From the NCBI GenBank assembly GCA_942490535.1, contig CALNXQ010000003.1, positions 744,001 to 808,000 of the forward strand: DNA of 64,000 bases, written 5' to 3'. The stretch comes from JAEINY01 sp942490535. GTDB lineage: Bacteria > Bacteroidota > Bacteroidia > Bacteroidales > Marinilabiliaceae. A program made the position numbers and the translations under genes. The notes beneath the pieces are model-generated. The model was not told the origin of the DNA and ran no database searches. It saw nothing but the letters and a program-made list of their open reading frames with translations. Of this stretch, positions 1 through 7,878 are shown piece after piece; positions within the stretch are counted from its first letter, which is position 1, and every line of letters begins with the position of its first letter.

Positions 1-298
1 AGTTGCTGGTATCCGCCTGGATCACCTTCAGCAGCTCAGCCCCCAAACGACCGGCCACCTGTTTATCCGCCGATTTGGAAATGGGCACCTTCAGCGCATT
101 GCGCAACACCTTGCCCGCCTTCCCGGCACTGCCAAACTCCGCGCCGTTCTCACGGGTCCGTACAAAGGCCGGATCCTTCTTAATCCGATCACTATCCACA
201 CCACCCTTTGAGCGGGCCATGTATTCACCACCATTCTTGTAGAAAGACAAATCACCAATCCGTCCTTCCAGCTTAATAATACCTTTTTGCCTTGCCAT
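1..298 (-). CDS. Conserved Bacteroidota island protein, C-terminus cut by window edge
   Basis: An open minus-strand frame starts with ATG at 298 and runs off the left edge with no stop, so about 99 residues are visible. The N-terminus reads MARQKGIIKLEGRIGDLSFY and is followed by basic and Gly-rich stretches (ARSKGGVDSDRIKKDPAF, RTRENGAEFGSAGKAGK). From memory this is a family of uncharacterised proteins found in Bacteroidota genomic islands and prophage-like regions; no enzymatic motif is visible. The two other long frames here, one on each strand, lack this protein-like composition and are shadows. Function unknown; a structural or DNA-associated role is only a guess. Confidence 0.75.
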   Translation of the reverse strand, partial: MARQKGIIKLEGRIGDLSFYKNGGEYMARSKGGVDSDRIKKDPAFVRTRENGAEFGSAGKAGKVLRNALKVPISKSADKQVAGRLGAELLKVIQADTSN

Positions 299-473
299 AA
301 CGCACTAATTTTAGTTAACAACAGAAAATTAGACGCCTGACACATACAATGCAAATCCGGTGGGCCATTGTGTCCATGAAGGGCTTCTTTTGGCTTTTTA
401 GGTCTTAAATGCAGTACCGATTTAGTACCTTAGCAGTGCCCTTCAAGTAGGGCAAGAGTATAGATACAGTATC

Positions 474-677
474 ATGACCGTCAAATTGAACCGAGTTTGC
501 ATCTATCCCAAAGATGTGCAGCGCATCACCGGGAAGAGTGAGAAATCAGGCCGACGTTTATTGAAAAAGATCCGTGAACAGTTGGGTAAGGAAGAGCATC
601 AGTTCATTACCACGGAAGAGTTTGCTACATACACCGGCATTGCTTCCGAACTGATCCATCAATACCTCACGGATTAA
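474..677 (+). CDS. Small conserved island protein, 67 aa
   Basis: A basic 67-residue protein with the core NRVCIYPKDVQRITGKSEK and a second half (EHQFITTEEFATYTGI) that reads like two short helical segments. Very similar small proteins recur in Bacteroidota mobile islands, usually without assigned function. It could be a DNA-binding or regulatory peptide because of its winged-helix-like spacing, but no diagnostic motif is present. It is divergent from the partial gene at the left edge and stands alone, followed by about 680 bp without a gene. Confidence 0.65.
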   Translation: MTVKLNRVCIYPKDVQRITGKSEKSGRRLLKKIREQLGKEEHQFITTEEFATYTGIASELIHQYLTD

Positions 678-1038
678 TGCCAATAATCAATTTTTCTCAC
701 CGGTCGAACCTTTATACCATCAATCCATTAAATATGAACAGTTTTGATGCACTTCACTATTGTTTGAATCCCGCTTTCCATATCAAACCCAACTAACTCA
801 GTGCATAATTCATGCAAAAAAGGAGAATAAATCCTCTCATACCGATAGTTCTCCATAAAATATGCTGCATTTTACACTCATTTGGTGGACATCGATAGGC
901 ACCATGTCGTATCTTTGTACTTGTCAATGGACATCAAATCGCACTATTCATGATCAAAAAAGTGGTGTACAATACGGTGAACACCTGATTTTTTGAAATC
1001 ATAAACTACTATACCTTAGATGATTTACAATTTAGATA

Positions 1039-1056
1039 CGAGTCCCTTCGGGATCA
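1039..1056 (+). other. tRNA 3'-end-like site, possible integrase attachment core
   Basis: The 18 bases CGAGTCCCTTCGGGATCA read as the 3' end of a tRNA: last part of the T-loop, T-stem strand CCCTT, acceptor strand CGGGATC and discriminator A. Such an acceptor would pair with a GGTCCCG or GATCCCG 5' end, as in Glu-type tRNAs. The sequence upstream does not supply a T-stem partner or any other tRNA arm, so no tRNA gene is present. A 3' fragment lying 300 bp before an integrase gene is what an att copy looks like. No second copy was noticed in the window. Confidence 0.35.
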
Positions 1057-1080
1057 CACTTTAAGATTCAAAACGTATCA

Positions 1081-1116
1081 AAAACCTGTAAATCGTATGA
1101 TTTACAGGTTTTTTGT
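1081..1116. terminator. Strong hairpin terminator, probably bidirectional
   Basis: A perfect 14-bp stem (AAAACCTGTAAATC with GATTTACAGGTTTT) around a four-base GTAT loop, with a T-run on the plus strand and a matching A-run before it that gives Ts on the minus strand. It lies between the att-like site and the integrase arm fragment and would insulate the two sides. No intact upstream gene clearly uses it. Confidence 0.7.
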
Positions 1117-1357
1117 GTTATAGCACATTCCTGATTAAATCAAATTAATTCATATAAATGCAAGTTTTTTGTGACCTATTCAGTGACCTCATCCATTTTT
1201 AAATTTAGAGGTCAACAGAAATTCGTTATCTTAGTGTTAACAAGGCTTACAGCCATCCTGACAGATGATTGATTTTGGTACTGTTTGACACGTTTCAATG
1301 ACCTCAACGGAGGTTTTTTGACACCAAACAGATTAAAAACAAACCAAAATCAAAAAC

Positions 1358-1577
1358 ATGAACAACACATCCACCTTCGGCCTGCAATTTATTGTACGCC
1401 ACAAAAGCAAGAAAACAGATAGCGCTGGCATCTACCTGCGCATAACTGTTAACCGTAAAAAAGTAGAAGTATCTACCAAATTGCACTGTCCCGTTAATCT
1501 ACGGGATCAAAGCAAGGAACGCGTCAAGTCCGATGGCAAATTCAATCACCATCATGCCAACCGCTTAATTGAAGGGT
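1358..1577 (+). pseudogene. N-terminal arm-binding domain of a tyrosine recombinase, truncated
   Basis: About 72 residues match the start of Bacteroidota tyrosine integrases (arm DNA-binding type): FGLQFIVRHKSKKTDSAG, then IYLRITVNRKKVEVSTKL and NRLIE. In intact relatives this domain is followed by a SAM-like core-binding domain and the catalytic domain; here the frame enters unrelated sequence after NRLIE and stops at 1588. The missing part appears at 6252-7181, which starts almost exactly where this piece ends in the family layout, so both are read as halves of one interrupted gene. The promoter side upstream looks undisturbed. Confidence 0.7.
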
Positions 1578-1724
1578 GCCTATATTAATTTTATAATGGA
1601 TGAAGGACAAGATCTCGTAAAAGCCTGTTACAATAACAACTATGAGCGCTTAGCAAGAATAAAAAAACAATATGATCCAAATAACCTTTTTAAAGTCAAC
1701 CAGAATATTCGTCCTGAGGCTTAA
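1578..1724 (+). pseudogene. C-terminal remnant of a BBE-type FAD-linked oxidase
   Basis: Directly after the integrase fragment a different plus-strand frame reads AYINFIMDEGQ, NNNYERLARIKKQYDPN and NLFKVNQNIRP before TAA at 1722. The motif YERLxxIKxxYDPxNLFxxNQNI is the hallmark C-terminus of berberine-bridge-like FAD-dependent oxidases. Only about 48 codons remain; the FAD domain is absent. It is a dead tail and marks the left junction of foreign DNA placed inside the integrase gene. Confidence 0.65.
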
Positions 1725-2180
1725 ATATTACATTTTACTTAAAAAAATTTAATAACCCATATGCGTTACAATAAACTGCTGACTTGCTATAAAATACTCT
1801 AATAATCGAAGACTGGTGCCAAACCAGATAATCCTAATCGATAGAAGTAATGAAACAGCTGTCGATGAATATATCGAAAAAAGATACTGTAGGAGACTAC
1901 TGATAAGCATCACCAACATTAGTGATTGAATTAATTTTTTAGCAGGCCCTCAATCAGAAATTATAATACTGAATAAAAGTTGACTAAATCCTTTTAATCT
2001 AAGGCCATTAACTCTCTTATAAGTATAAAAATTTCAATTATAACGATGAAGAAATCTGAATGACATCACTTTAGCTTTGACAAAGATACGTTTGAGGTGT
2101 ATATTACCCAACATCTCAATCATTGAACGTTACTGTTGGGGACAAGGAAGAGCATTTTATTCATCTTAAAATAAAAAGCC
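1725..2180. other. Gene-free AT-rich stretch
   Basis: About 450 bp between the oxidase remnant and the cupredoxin gene. No convincing coding frame, RNA gene or repeat was seen. It should hold the promoter of the cupredoxin gene, but no clear -33/-7 pair stood out. Confidence 0.4.
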
Positions 2181-2804
2181 ATGAGAAAACGTTTTACTAT
2201 TTGTTGTGTATTGGTGTTCCTATTGTTGGTGAGTACTCTACCAGCACACGCCCAATCAACCTGGGAGGTTAATGTGAGTAATTTCGTCTTTACTTCTGCC
2301 AACCTAATCATTGAACAAGGTGACCAGGTGGTATGGACGAATACAGGAGGAACGCATAATGTAAATGGAATGATTACCTCTTTCCCCAGTAACCCAGTAT
2401 CATTTGGCAATAGTGTGCAAGCAGCTCCCTGGGAGTATCGTTTTACCTTTGATGTAGTAGGGCAATACAATTACCAATGTGACCTGCATCCGGCCAGTAT
2501 GCAAGGAACCATTACCGTTAATACTGCAACTTCAATTGACAGGATTGAAAGGGGTAAATCCGGACTAGTTGTTTGGCCCTCACCGGTGACTGATTTCTTA
2601 ACCTTTGAGTTTAATGATGGCCTACATGACCAATTTGAAACGCTTACACTGTTTAATCTTTCCGGTACTAAACTATTCACAAGGTCAATTGCGCATTCAG
2701 AAATACTTCGTCTGGATATGAGCCACTTACCTTCATCTATCTACATTTATCATCTGTGTAATGAAGATGGTGAAAACCTGACCGGGAAAGTTGTTAAAGA
2801 CTAA
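2181..2804 (+). CDS. Secreted plastocyanin-like cupredoxin with T9SS sorting domain
   Basis: 207 aa. Residues 1-25 are a signal peptide ending in AHA-Q. Residues 27-115 form a cupredoxin domain with plausible type-1 copper ligands His59 (GGTHNV), Cys100, His103 and Met107 (QCDLHPASM). Residues about 125-207 look like a type IX secretion sorting domain (WPSPVTDFLTFEF, LFNLSGTKLF, LPSSIYIYHL), so the protein should be exported and attached to the cell surface. Role: probably extracellular or surface electron transfer or copper handling. It lies next to YceI and a c-type cytochrome lipoprotein on the opposite strand, a small redox-flavoured group. The domain calls are firm; the function is inferred. 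Confidence 0.8.
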   Translation: MRKRFTICCVLVFLLLVSTLPAHAQSTWEVNVSNFVFTSANLIIEQGDQVVWTNTGGTHNVNGMITSFPSNPVSFGNSVQAAPWEYRFTFDVVGQYNYQCDLHPASMQGTITVNTATSIDRIERGKSGLVVWPSPVTDFLTFEFNDGLHDQFETLTLFNLSGTKLFTRSIAHSEILRLDMSHLPSSIYIYHLCNEDGENLTGKVVKD

Positions 2805-2844
2805 TTGATCATCCTGATTGCTTAATACTCCGACTTTCTTTGTC

Positions 2845-3402
2845 TTATTGCTTTTTGGGTTGGTATTCCAACTTCACCTTGACCAATACTTTTTCGGCAA
2901 TATTTTTAATCAGTAGTTTGGGGATTTTGATATCAAAATCAGCAGGCTTCAGATAGAATTCTGATTCAGCTGTTAAGTGATCGCCCCTATTATAAAGGGT
3001 ACCGGGAACTTCAATTGGTTTCGTTACGCCATGTATGTCGATGTCACCTTTAACGATTACCTCGTGCGCTCCTTGGGATTGAAGGTCGGCCGCAGAGGTT
3101 AATTTACCGGAAAATGTGGCCTTTGGATACTTATGCGACTCCATGTATTTCTCATTGAAGTGGTCCTGCATCAGGGCTTTTTTAAACTCAAATCCGGATA
3201 TGGTTACCACGAACGCCACCTCTTTGGTTGCAAGATCAATCAAGCTTTTTACTTTTTGGTTTTCAGCATAAATGTCTTCCAACGGGGCTGATGAAAAAAA
3301 TGATATAAAACCATTAAATCCCTGGTATCTATCTTGGGCTTTGACACTAAAAAATATCAGGTTTAAAGTCAAAATGATTCCTGATAATAAAGTTTTAGGC
3401 AT
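2845..3402 (-). CDS. YceI-family periplasmic lipid-binding protein
   Basis: 185 aa with a signal peptide (about residues 1-22, ending VKA-Q). The body has the YceI lipocalin-like pattern: FISFFSSAPLEDI, a TKEVAFVVTISGFEFKKALM strand-helix piece, NEKYMESHKYPKATF, then GDIDIHGVTKPIEVP and the closing VKVKLEYQ strand. YceI proteins bind polyisoprenoid or amphiphilic lipids in the periplasm; the ligand here is unknown. It converges with the cupredoxin gene, with 40 bp between the stops. Confidence 0.85.
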   Translation of the reverse strand: MPKTLLSGIILTLNLIFFSVKAQDRYQGFNGFISFFSSAPLEDIYAENQKVKSLIDLATKEVAFVVTISGFEFKKALMQDHFNEKYMESHKYPKATFSGKLTSAADLQSQGAHEVIVKGDIDIHGVTKPIEVPGTLYNRGDHLTAESEFYLKPADFDIKIPKLLIKNIAEKVLVKVKLEYQPKKQ

Positions 3403-3658
3403 GATGTTTTCTTTATTAGTGTTATTCGTTATAGACAGATCTGTAGATTCTTATAATGCGAGTGCAAAGATTATAAAATCAAAATAATGTGATTCGAGAC
3501 TTGTACATATCTTGAAAAATATAAGTTAGCAATTAGCTAGGAAGCTATTTTTGCCTTTTTACTTGCATTGTAACTTTAATAGATTTGTCTTCTACCCCAA
3601 ACCAAAAGTTTCAGGTATGAACCAGGAGTATAAAAGAAGCCCTTTTAGTACCGTGCTT

Positions 3659-4012
3659 TTATGGTATCTTGTTTACCAATTCCTTGAATGAACTGAACTT
3701 ATCAATGGATTCCTGTGGTAATTTGGCCCCCCCTTTTGGCATGGTACCTGTATTAACTTGGTTAAACATGCCAGATGCATTATTAATTGCATTTTTTAAT
3801 ATACCATAGCTACTACTATTATCCATACTATGATAGCCTTCGTGGCAGGAAGTGCAGTTAGCCGTAATCACTGGCTTTAATGTCGAATTGAAATAAGCTT
3901 CTGCTGCCTTGTATTCTTCGGAGGTAGCATCGGGTTTTACCTCATCGTCAGAGGAACTAGAGCAGGCGAAAAAGAAGAAAGCTAAACTCAAGAGCAATAA
4001 GATATTTTTCAT
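3659..4012 (-). CDS. Small monoheme c-type cytochrome lipoprotein
   Basis: 117 aa. Lipoprotein signal with lipid-anchored Cys17 (FFFFACSSS). One heme-attachment motif, Cys53-Thr-Ser-Cys56-His57, lies in NCTSCHEGYH, and a likely axial Met occurs in TMPKGGAKLP, giving a class I-like single-heme fold. It resembles the small cytochrome domains of Bacteroidota outer-membrane lipoproteins. Likely electron carrier at the envelope; its partner may be the nearby cupredoxin, but that is inference from proximity only. Confidence 0.8.
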   Translation of the reverse strand: MKNILLLLSLAFFFFACSSSSDDEVKPDATSEEYKAAEAYFNSTLKPVITANCTSCHEGYHSMDNSSSYGILKNAINNASGMFNQVNTGTMPKGGAKLPQESIDKFSSFKELVNKIP

Positions 4013-4167
4013 AATAATTTGTTCTAAATGTTATTACAGGAATTCTCTAAACAACATCGTACCACTTGACTTTTTACCGAATTCAAAAAAGAGAATGACG
4101 TTGTTAAAGAATATTGATTACTTACAAGTATCCCAAAGAAGTCTCCACTATGCCATTAACAGCAATG

Positions 4168-4854
4168 CTAAAGTTTAATTAAGTCCGCGGCCATCTTAAT
4201 ATTATCTTTCATGTTATCGGCAATGTTCCCATTTCCATCGTCATCGTCGGGATTGATTTTTATTAAACCGTCCTCGTCTTCATCCCTGGCTTGTGATAAA
4301 TCAATCGTATGCATGGCATTCAGGAACTGATCCATAGTATACTGCACAGTTACATTGACCACACTTCTACTGATAACAATACCTCCAGGATTTTCGATGT
4401 CGAAGTTTTCGCTGGTATCATGCCAAAACTCGAATGGCGTTCCGTCTATGGTGCCTTGCATATACATGGATCGGTCGTACAGTACATCACTTGCTTCCCT
4501 GTCGGTTGATTTGTGTAATTTGAAGCGAAGCACTTTATAAGTACCATCCGGCAATTTCACCGACCCAATGGATTGACTTAAGGCCTCTGTCTCACTCATT
4601 AAATCCACATCATAGGGACCACGAAATTCAAATTCAGTTCCTGTCAGATCACTCTCATCCAGCTTAAATTCCACATCCCTGAATGATAGTCTGAAATCGG
4701 TTATTTTTACATCGACTACATTGGTTGCCTCACTTAATTTCAATGTTTGATTTACCCCTTTAACGGTTAAATTAATACCTCCATTGCCTTCGTCATCAGA
4801 GCTGCATGCTGTCACTAACAGCACCGCTACAAAAATTGTCAGTACCTTTTTCAT
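4168..4854 (-). CDS. DUF4382-like lipoprotein
   Basis: 228 aa lipoprotein (lipobox VTAC, Cys17) followed by an acidic linker. The body (TNVVDVKITDFRLSFRDVEF, LPDGTYKVLRFKLHKS) has the alternating beta pattern of DUF4382-type lipoproteins, with a very acidic Asp-rich turn near the end (KINPDDDDGNGNI) that could bind calcium. Function is unknown. It is co-directional with the cytochrome and YceI genes but 155 bp upstream, so probably a separate promoter. Confidence 0.6.
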   Translation of the reverse strand: MKKVLTIFVAVLLVTACSSDDEGNGGINLTVKGVNQTLKLSEATNVVDVKITDFRLSFRDVEFKLDESDLTGTEFEFRGPYDVDLMSETEALSQSIGSVKLPDGTYKVLRFKLHKSTDREASDVLYDRSMYMQGTIDGTPFEFWHDTSENFDIENPGGIVISRSVVNVTVQYTMDQFLNAMHTIDLSQARDEDEDGLIKINPDDDDGNGNIADNMKDNIKMAADLIKL

Positions 4855-5034
4855 ACCTTTACATTTTTAATTGAACTCTTCATTAAGTTACAGACATGTA
4901 GCTCATAAGTCAACAAAATCTTTTAAAATCCATTCAGCTTGAAAAAGGTGATGGATGATGCTAACTTATTAACATTAAAACAGATCTCATATGAAGAACA
5001 TATTCTTACTCCAATTGGCAGATATTGAAGTTGT

Positions 5035-5800
5035 TTAAAGTTGTCTCAGAAGAATAATGCAAAAAACAATGATGCTTAGAGCTTTCCAGTGCGATTTTTT
5101 TGTTTCAAAACGCACAAGTAAGCCCTTGAAAGCATCGGGCCAAGCAGTGGTTCTTTCCATGACAAAAACGTTCTTTATAAAGATCTTCATCCAGGAATGA
5201 AACGTCATTCTTACCATTACGTGTATTGTTATCAATATTGTCAAAAATATCATGTTTGAAAAGACAATTTCTAAATTGTAGCGTATCAAGGCCTGCATCT
5301 GCATCTAGAAAAAGTCCATTAACATGTATATTTGATTGTTTTAATGATGTAACCATGCCATCAAAATGTTGTGCGAGATTAAAAGCATCATTATGGTTCC
5401 CAGATATTGGGTCACTACAGGCAATTGGTATACCCTTACTGTCGGAGAGAATGAGCATATTACTTGTCTTGCATTTTTTTCTTCACTGGGAAGCAACGGC
5501 TTCACCGCCACGTTTGGCAGGAGTATGTATTCCATCTAACTGAACAGATGACATATCCAGTGATGATTTATATTTATTGAATAATACTTGCCATAGCTTA
5601 TCCCAGCTACCATCTTTACTCCATTTACGGTAGTGGGCATAAATGCTATTCCAACTGCACTTTACGCTAAAGAATTGTTTAATCGGTATCTCACGCCAGT
5701 GACAGCCTGTTTTAAGTCGATATAGGATTGCCTTTACAACTTGGTGGAGTTTAACTTTAGTATTGTCCCCAATTGGTCCCCGTCGATATGGTAATGATTC
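5035..5800 (-). pseudogene. Decayed IS5-family transposase
   Basis: Recognisable transposase segments are spread over different minus-strand frames. First comes AILYRLKTGCHWREIPIKQF and SVQLDGIHTPAKRGGEAV (about 5790-5480), then NMLILSDSKGIPIACSDPIS to FLDEDLYKERF (5458-5105), and last ERTTAWPDAFKGLLVRFETK (to 5035). One frameshift lies near the A-run at about 5470-5480 and a second near 5160-5180, and the N-terminus is missing against a TGA. The D and E stations of the DDE core are partly visible but cannot be expressed as one protein. It abuts the ISAon1-type fragment. Confidence 0.75.
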
Positions 5801-5812
5801 TCAAGACTTCGG

Positions 5813-6202
5813 CTACTTACCGGGTACTTGTCCAAATAATTCTTTTAAAAAAGACGCGAATCCTTGTGTGAATCGTGTTCCTTTAGCAACGGCATCCCAA
5901 TTTCTGCTAACTATCTTTCCAGTGCTATCAACCTGCCAACGCCGACGCCTGACGTGCAGATAGCAAGCCCGCTCACGGATCGGGAAATCCTGAATGACAG
6001 CTATTTTATGAAAGCCTTTGGAGCTGAGTTTTTCGTGTCGGTACTCTTCTGGTTTGACATCTAGTTCATCCAGGTGAACGTCCAGAGTCTTTTCATTGAC
6101 AATCACCTGAACAATCTCAAAATAATCAAATAAATCGCCTGGTAACAAGGCGCGAAGCAAAATATTGTAGTGGTCGTTTTTTGAATCCATAATTGCAATC
6201 AT
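5813..6202 (-). CDS. ISAon1-type transposase, N-terminal region ORF
   Basis: 129 aa matching the stand-alone N-terminal ORF of ISAon1-type elements: LLPGDLFDYFEI, PEEYRHEKLSSKGFHKIA, VIQDFPIRERACYLHVRRRR, DAVAKGTRFTQGFASFLKEL. In intact elements a second ORF with the DDE catalytic domain follows in a shifted frame. Here the downstream sequence is instead the truncated IS5-family gene, so the element lacks its catalytic half and cannot transpose by itself. The right end of the element lies close to the start of the catalytic integrase fragment, around 6205-6245. Confidence 0.7.
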   Translation of the reverse strand: MIAIMDSKNDHYNILLRALLPGDLFDYFEIVQVIVNEKTLDVHLDELDVKPEEYRHEKLSSKGFHKIAVIQDFPIRERACYLHVRRRRWQVDSTGKIVSRNWDAVAKGTRFTQGFASFLKELFGQVPGK

Positions 6203-6251
6203 TCCTGACTACAAAGATTCAATTATTCAAACAATCCCACAACTTTTCAAT

Positions 6252-7181
6252 ATGATCCACGAAAGCCTTAATGATAAGAAGCCATCGGCACAAGCTGTAA
6301 AGGCCCTTTTTTTTGCCTCGCGTCGAAACAAAATATATCTATTGGGTGACATGCTAGCAACTTACCGGGAGGAATATTATAAAATGTACTCGAAAGATAT
6401 TACGTACAAATTACACAATCGATACATTAATCTTATAGCGATAGCACTTGTAAACATTGACAAAAAGAATGCACAGCTCCATGACTGTGACCCCTATTTT
6501 TTAGATCAATTAGTGCATCATATTATCAATACAATGAATTACTCACCTGGTTATACCAAAAAAGTTATTGGCTTTCTTAAATCAGCGCTTTTGTATGGTT
6601 TTAACCGGCAATACATCGACTTTTACAAATTACATGATTACAAAATGCCGGTTCGTAAAAAGAGCGACGTGATTTACCTGGAGGAATACGAGCTTGATAA
6701 AATCACCAAACACACCTTTAGTGAGGCCATGCAGCGGTCTGCGGATTTATTTACAGTACAGGCCTATACCGGCTTGGCCTATGCAGATGTGAAACAACTT
6801 AATCCCACACACCTCATAAAAGATACGGAAGGATTAACCTGGATCAACTTAACCAGGAAAAAAGTGGGCACCGCAGAATGCACCATCCCGGTGATTGGAA
6901 AAGTCTGGAATATTCTAAAAAAATACAACTTTAAGCTGCCAGTAATCAGCAATCAAAAGTACAACGATGCCTTAAAAAAAATCGCACTCGAAGTGGGCAT
7001 CAATAAGCGACTGACCTCCCATGTGGGCCGAAAAACATACGGCACGCTCCTGCTCAACAAAGATGTGCCCATCGAAACAGTAAGTAAACTCCTGGGCCAT
7101 TCATCAATTAAAATCACTGAACAACATTATGCAAAAGTGCTTCATATGAAAGTGGCTAGGGATGTTAGAAGGATTATATAA
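6252..7181 (+). CDS. Tyrosine recombinase, catalytic part lacking the arm domain
   Basis: 309 aa. Residues 1-130 are the SAM-like core-binding region and 140-309 the catalytic domain. His257, Arg260, His283 and the nucleophile Tyr293 are present (SHVGRKTYG, LGHSSIKITEQHYAK). The position of the first catalytic Arg reads Ala176 (TGLAYAD), as in many Bacteroidota integrases and comparable to the loss of ArgI in IntDOT. Intact relatives carry about 75 more N-terminal residues; that arm domain is found at 1358-1577. The frame is open upstream (QLFNMIHES) into the IS end, so the gene looks interrupted rather than naturally short. It may still be translated, but site-specific activity is doubtful. 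Confidence 0.75.
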   Translation: MIHESLNDKKPSAQAVKALFFASRRNKIYLLGDMLATYREEYYKMYSKDITYKLHNRYINLIAIALVNIDKKNAQLHDCDPYFLDQLVHHIINTMNYSPGYTKKVIGFLKSALLYGFNRQYIDFYKLHDYKMPVRKKSDVIYLEEYELDKITKHTFSEAMQRSADLFTVQAYTGLAYADVKQLNPTHLIKDTEGLTWINLTRKKVGTAECTIPVIGKVWNILKKYNFKLPVISNQKYNDALKKIALEVGINKRLTSHVGRKTYGTLLLNKDVPIETVSKLLGHSSIKITEQHYAKVLHMKVARDVRRII

Positions 7182-7266
7182 TATCATAAAAACTCCATGC
7201 TCATAAAAGATTTAAATGTTGAATGCCTCAGATATCATTATTATACTTGAATCTTAAGTTTTTCTT

Positions 7267-7295
7267 GGAAGTGCAGGAATTATTATAACTTTATT
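7267..7295 (+). promoter_or_regulatory. Candidate promoter of the type VI-B operon
   Basis: TTG at 7267-7269 and TAACTTTA at 7288-7295 (seven of eight matches to the Bacteroidota -7 box TAnnTTTG) are separated by 18 bases. The start codon of the membrane protein follows 30 bp later. Inferred from pattern only. Confidence 0.35.
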
Positions 7296-7324
7296 TCCAT
7301 AATAAATCTTCAATTTCTGAAATT

Positions 7325-7858
7325 ATGCCTGAAAACACACTTGGTTTTAATGAGAAGTCCCAGGACAACCTCAAAGAGGTGTACAATGCCATTCGTGAAT
7401 CACTTAAGTTTATCGAAGCCAAACATGCCGGATTGGTCGCCATTAACAGTGGTGCTATATTTGGAGTTGTTTCCATCTATAAAGAGACAGGTGCCTTGTT
7501 TCATTGGACTCAACTGCCTATTGTCATCTGCTTTGCGCTTTCATTGCTCTGCTCACTCCTCGCTTTTCATCCCCGCCCTAAAAACAAGAATAAAAAGAAA
7601 CCTGTTGCAAGGGGTGCAACCAATCTGTTTTATACCGAAGGGCTGTCGGCCATGACCAAAGAGCAATTTAAAAACGCCCTGACAGAGGACGTGGAAAGAG
7701 TATCCAACGACATGGTGCAATGGACCATCAATACAGCCGGTGTTTCGGCCCGGAAATACCGGCTCTTTCGGTGCGCCGTATGCCTGACCATTATCGGATT
7801 GGCCATTGCCATAGTGATAGCCATTATCTATACCATCTGTCAACTTATTTGTAACTAA
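7325..7858 (+). CDS. Three-TM accessory membrane protein of the cas13b operon (Csx27 position)
   Basis: 177 aa. An N-terminal amphipathic helix (to about residue 35) runs into TM1 (about 37-53) and TM2 (63-82). A strongly basic loop follows (RPKNKNKKKP, 84-93), then a soluble helical segment (98-148), and TM3 closes the protein (150-173). The basic loop suggests that the N-terminus and the soluble part are cytoplasmic. There is no R-x4-H, so it is not a HEPN protein like Csx28. The stretch FIEAKHAGLVAINSGAI resembles the (A/D)-x-KAG-x-L helix that precedes the TM hairpin of Pycsar-type (DUF5706-like) membrane effectors. It ends 20 bp before cas13b, so both are surely co-transcribed. Known VI-B1 loci carry the membrane protein Csx27 here; whether this is a Csx27 or a different family cannot be settled by eye. 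Confidence 0.75.
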   Translation: MPENTLGFNEKSQDNLKEVYNAIRESLKFIEAKHAGLVAINSGAIFGVVSIYKETGALFHWTQLPIVICFALSLLCSLLAFHPRPKNKNKKKPVARGATNLFYTEGLSAMTKEQFKNALTEDVERVSNDMVQWTINTAGVSARKYRLFRCAVCLTIIGLAIAIVIAIIYTICQLICN

Positions 7859-7878
7859 TCTACCTAATCCGATATCTT

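Noticed and set aside
950..1060. A complete tRNA gene
   Set aside because: Only the 3' end pattern is present; no D-arm, anticodon arm or acceptor partner upstream.
1571..6245. Direct repeats at the two junctions of the split integrase
   Set aside because: Only an inverted 8-base word (TTCAATTA) is shared, which is expected by chance in AT-rich DNA.
7325..7858. Csx28 identity for the cas13b partner
   Set aside because: Csx28 carries an R-x4-H HEPN motif; none of the Arg residues here has His five positions later.
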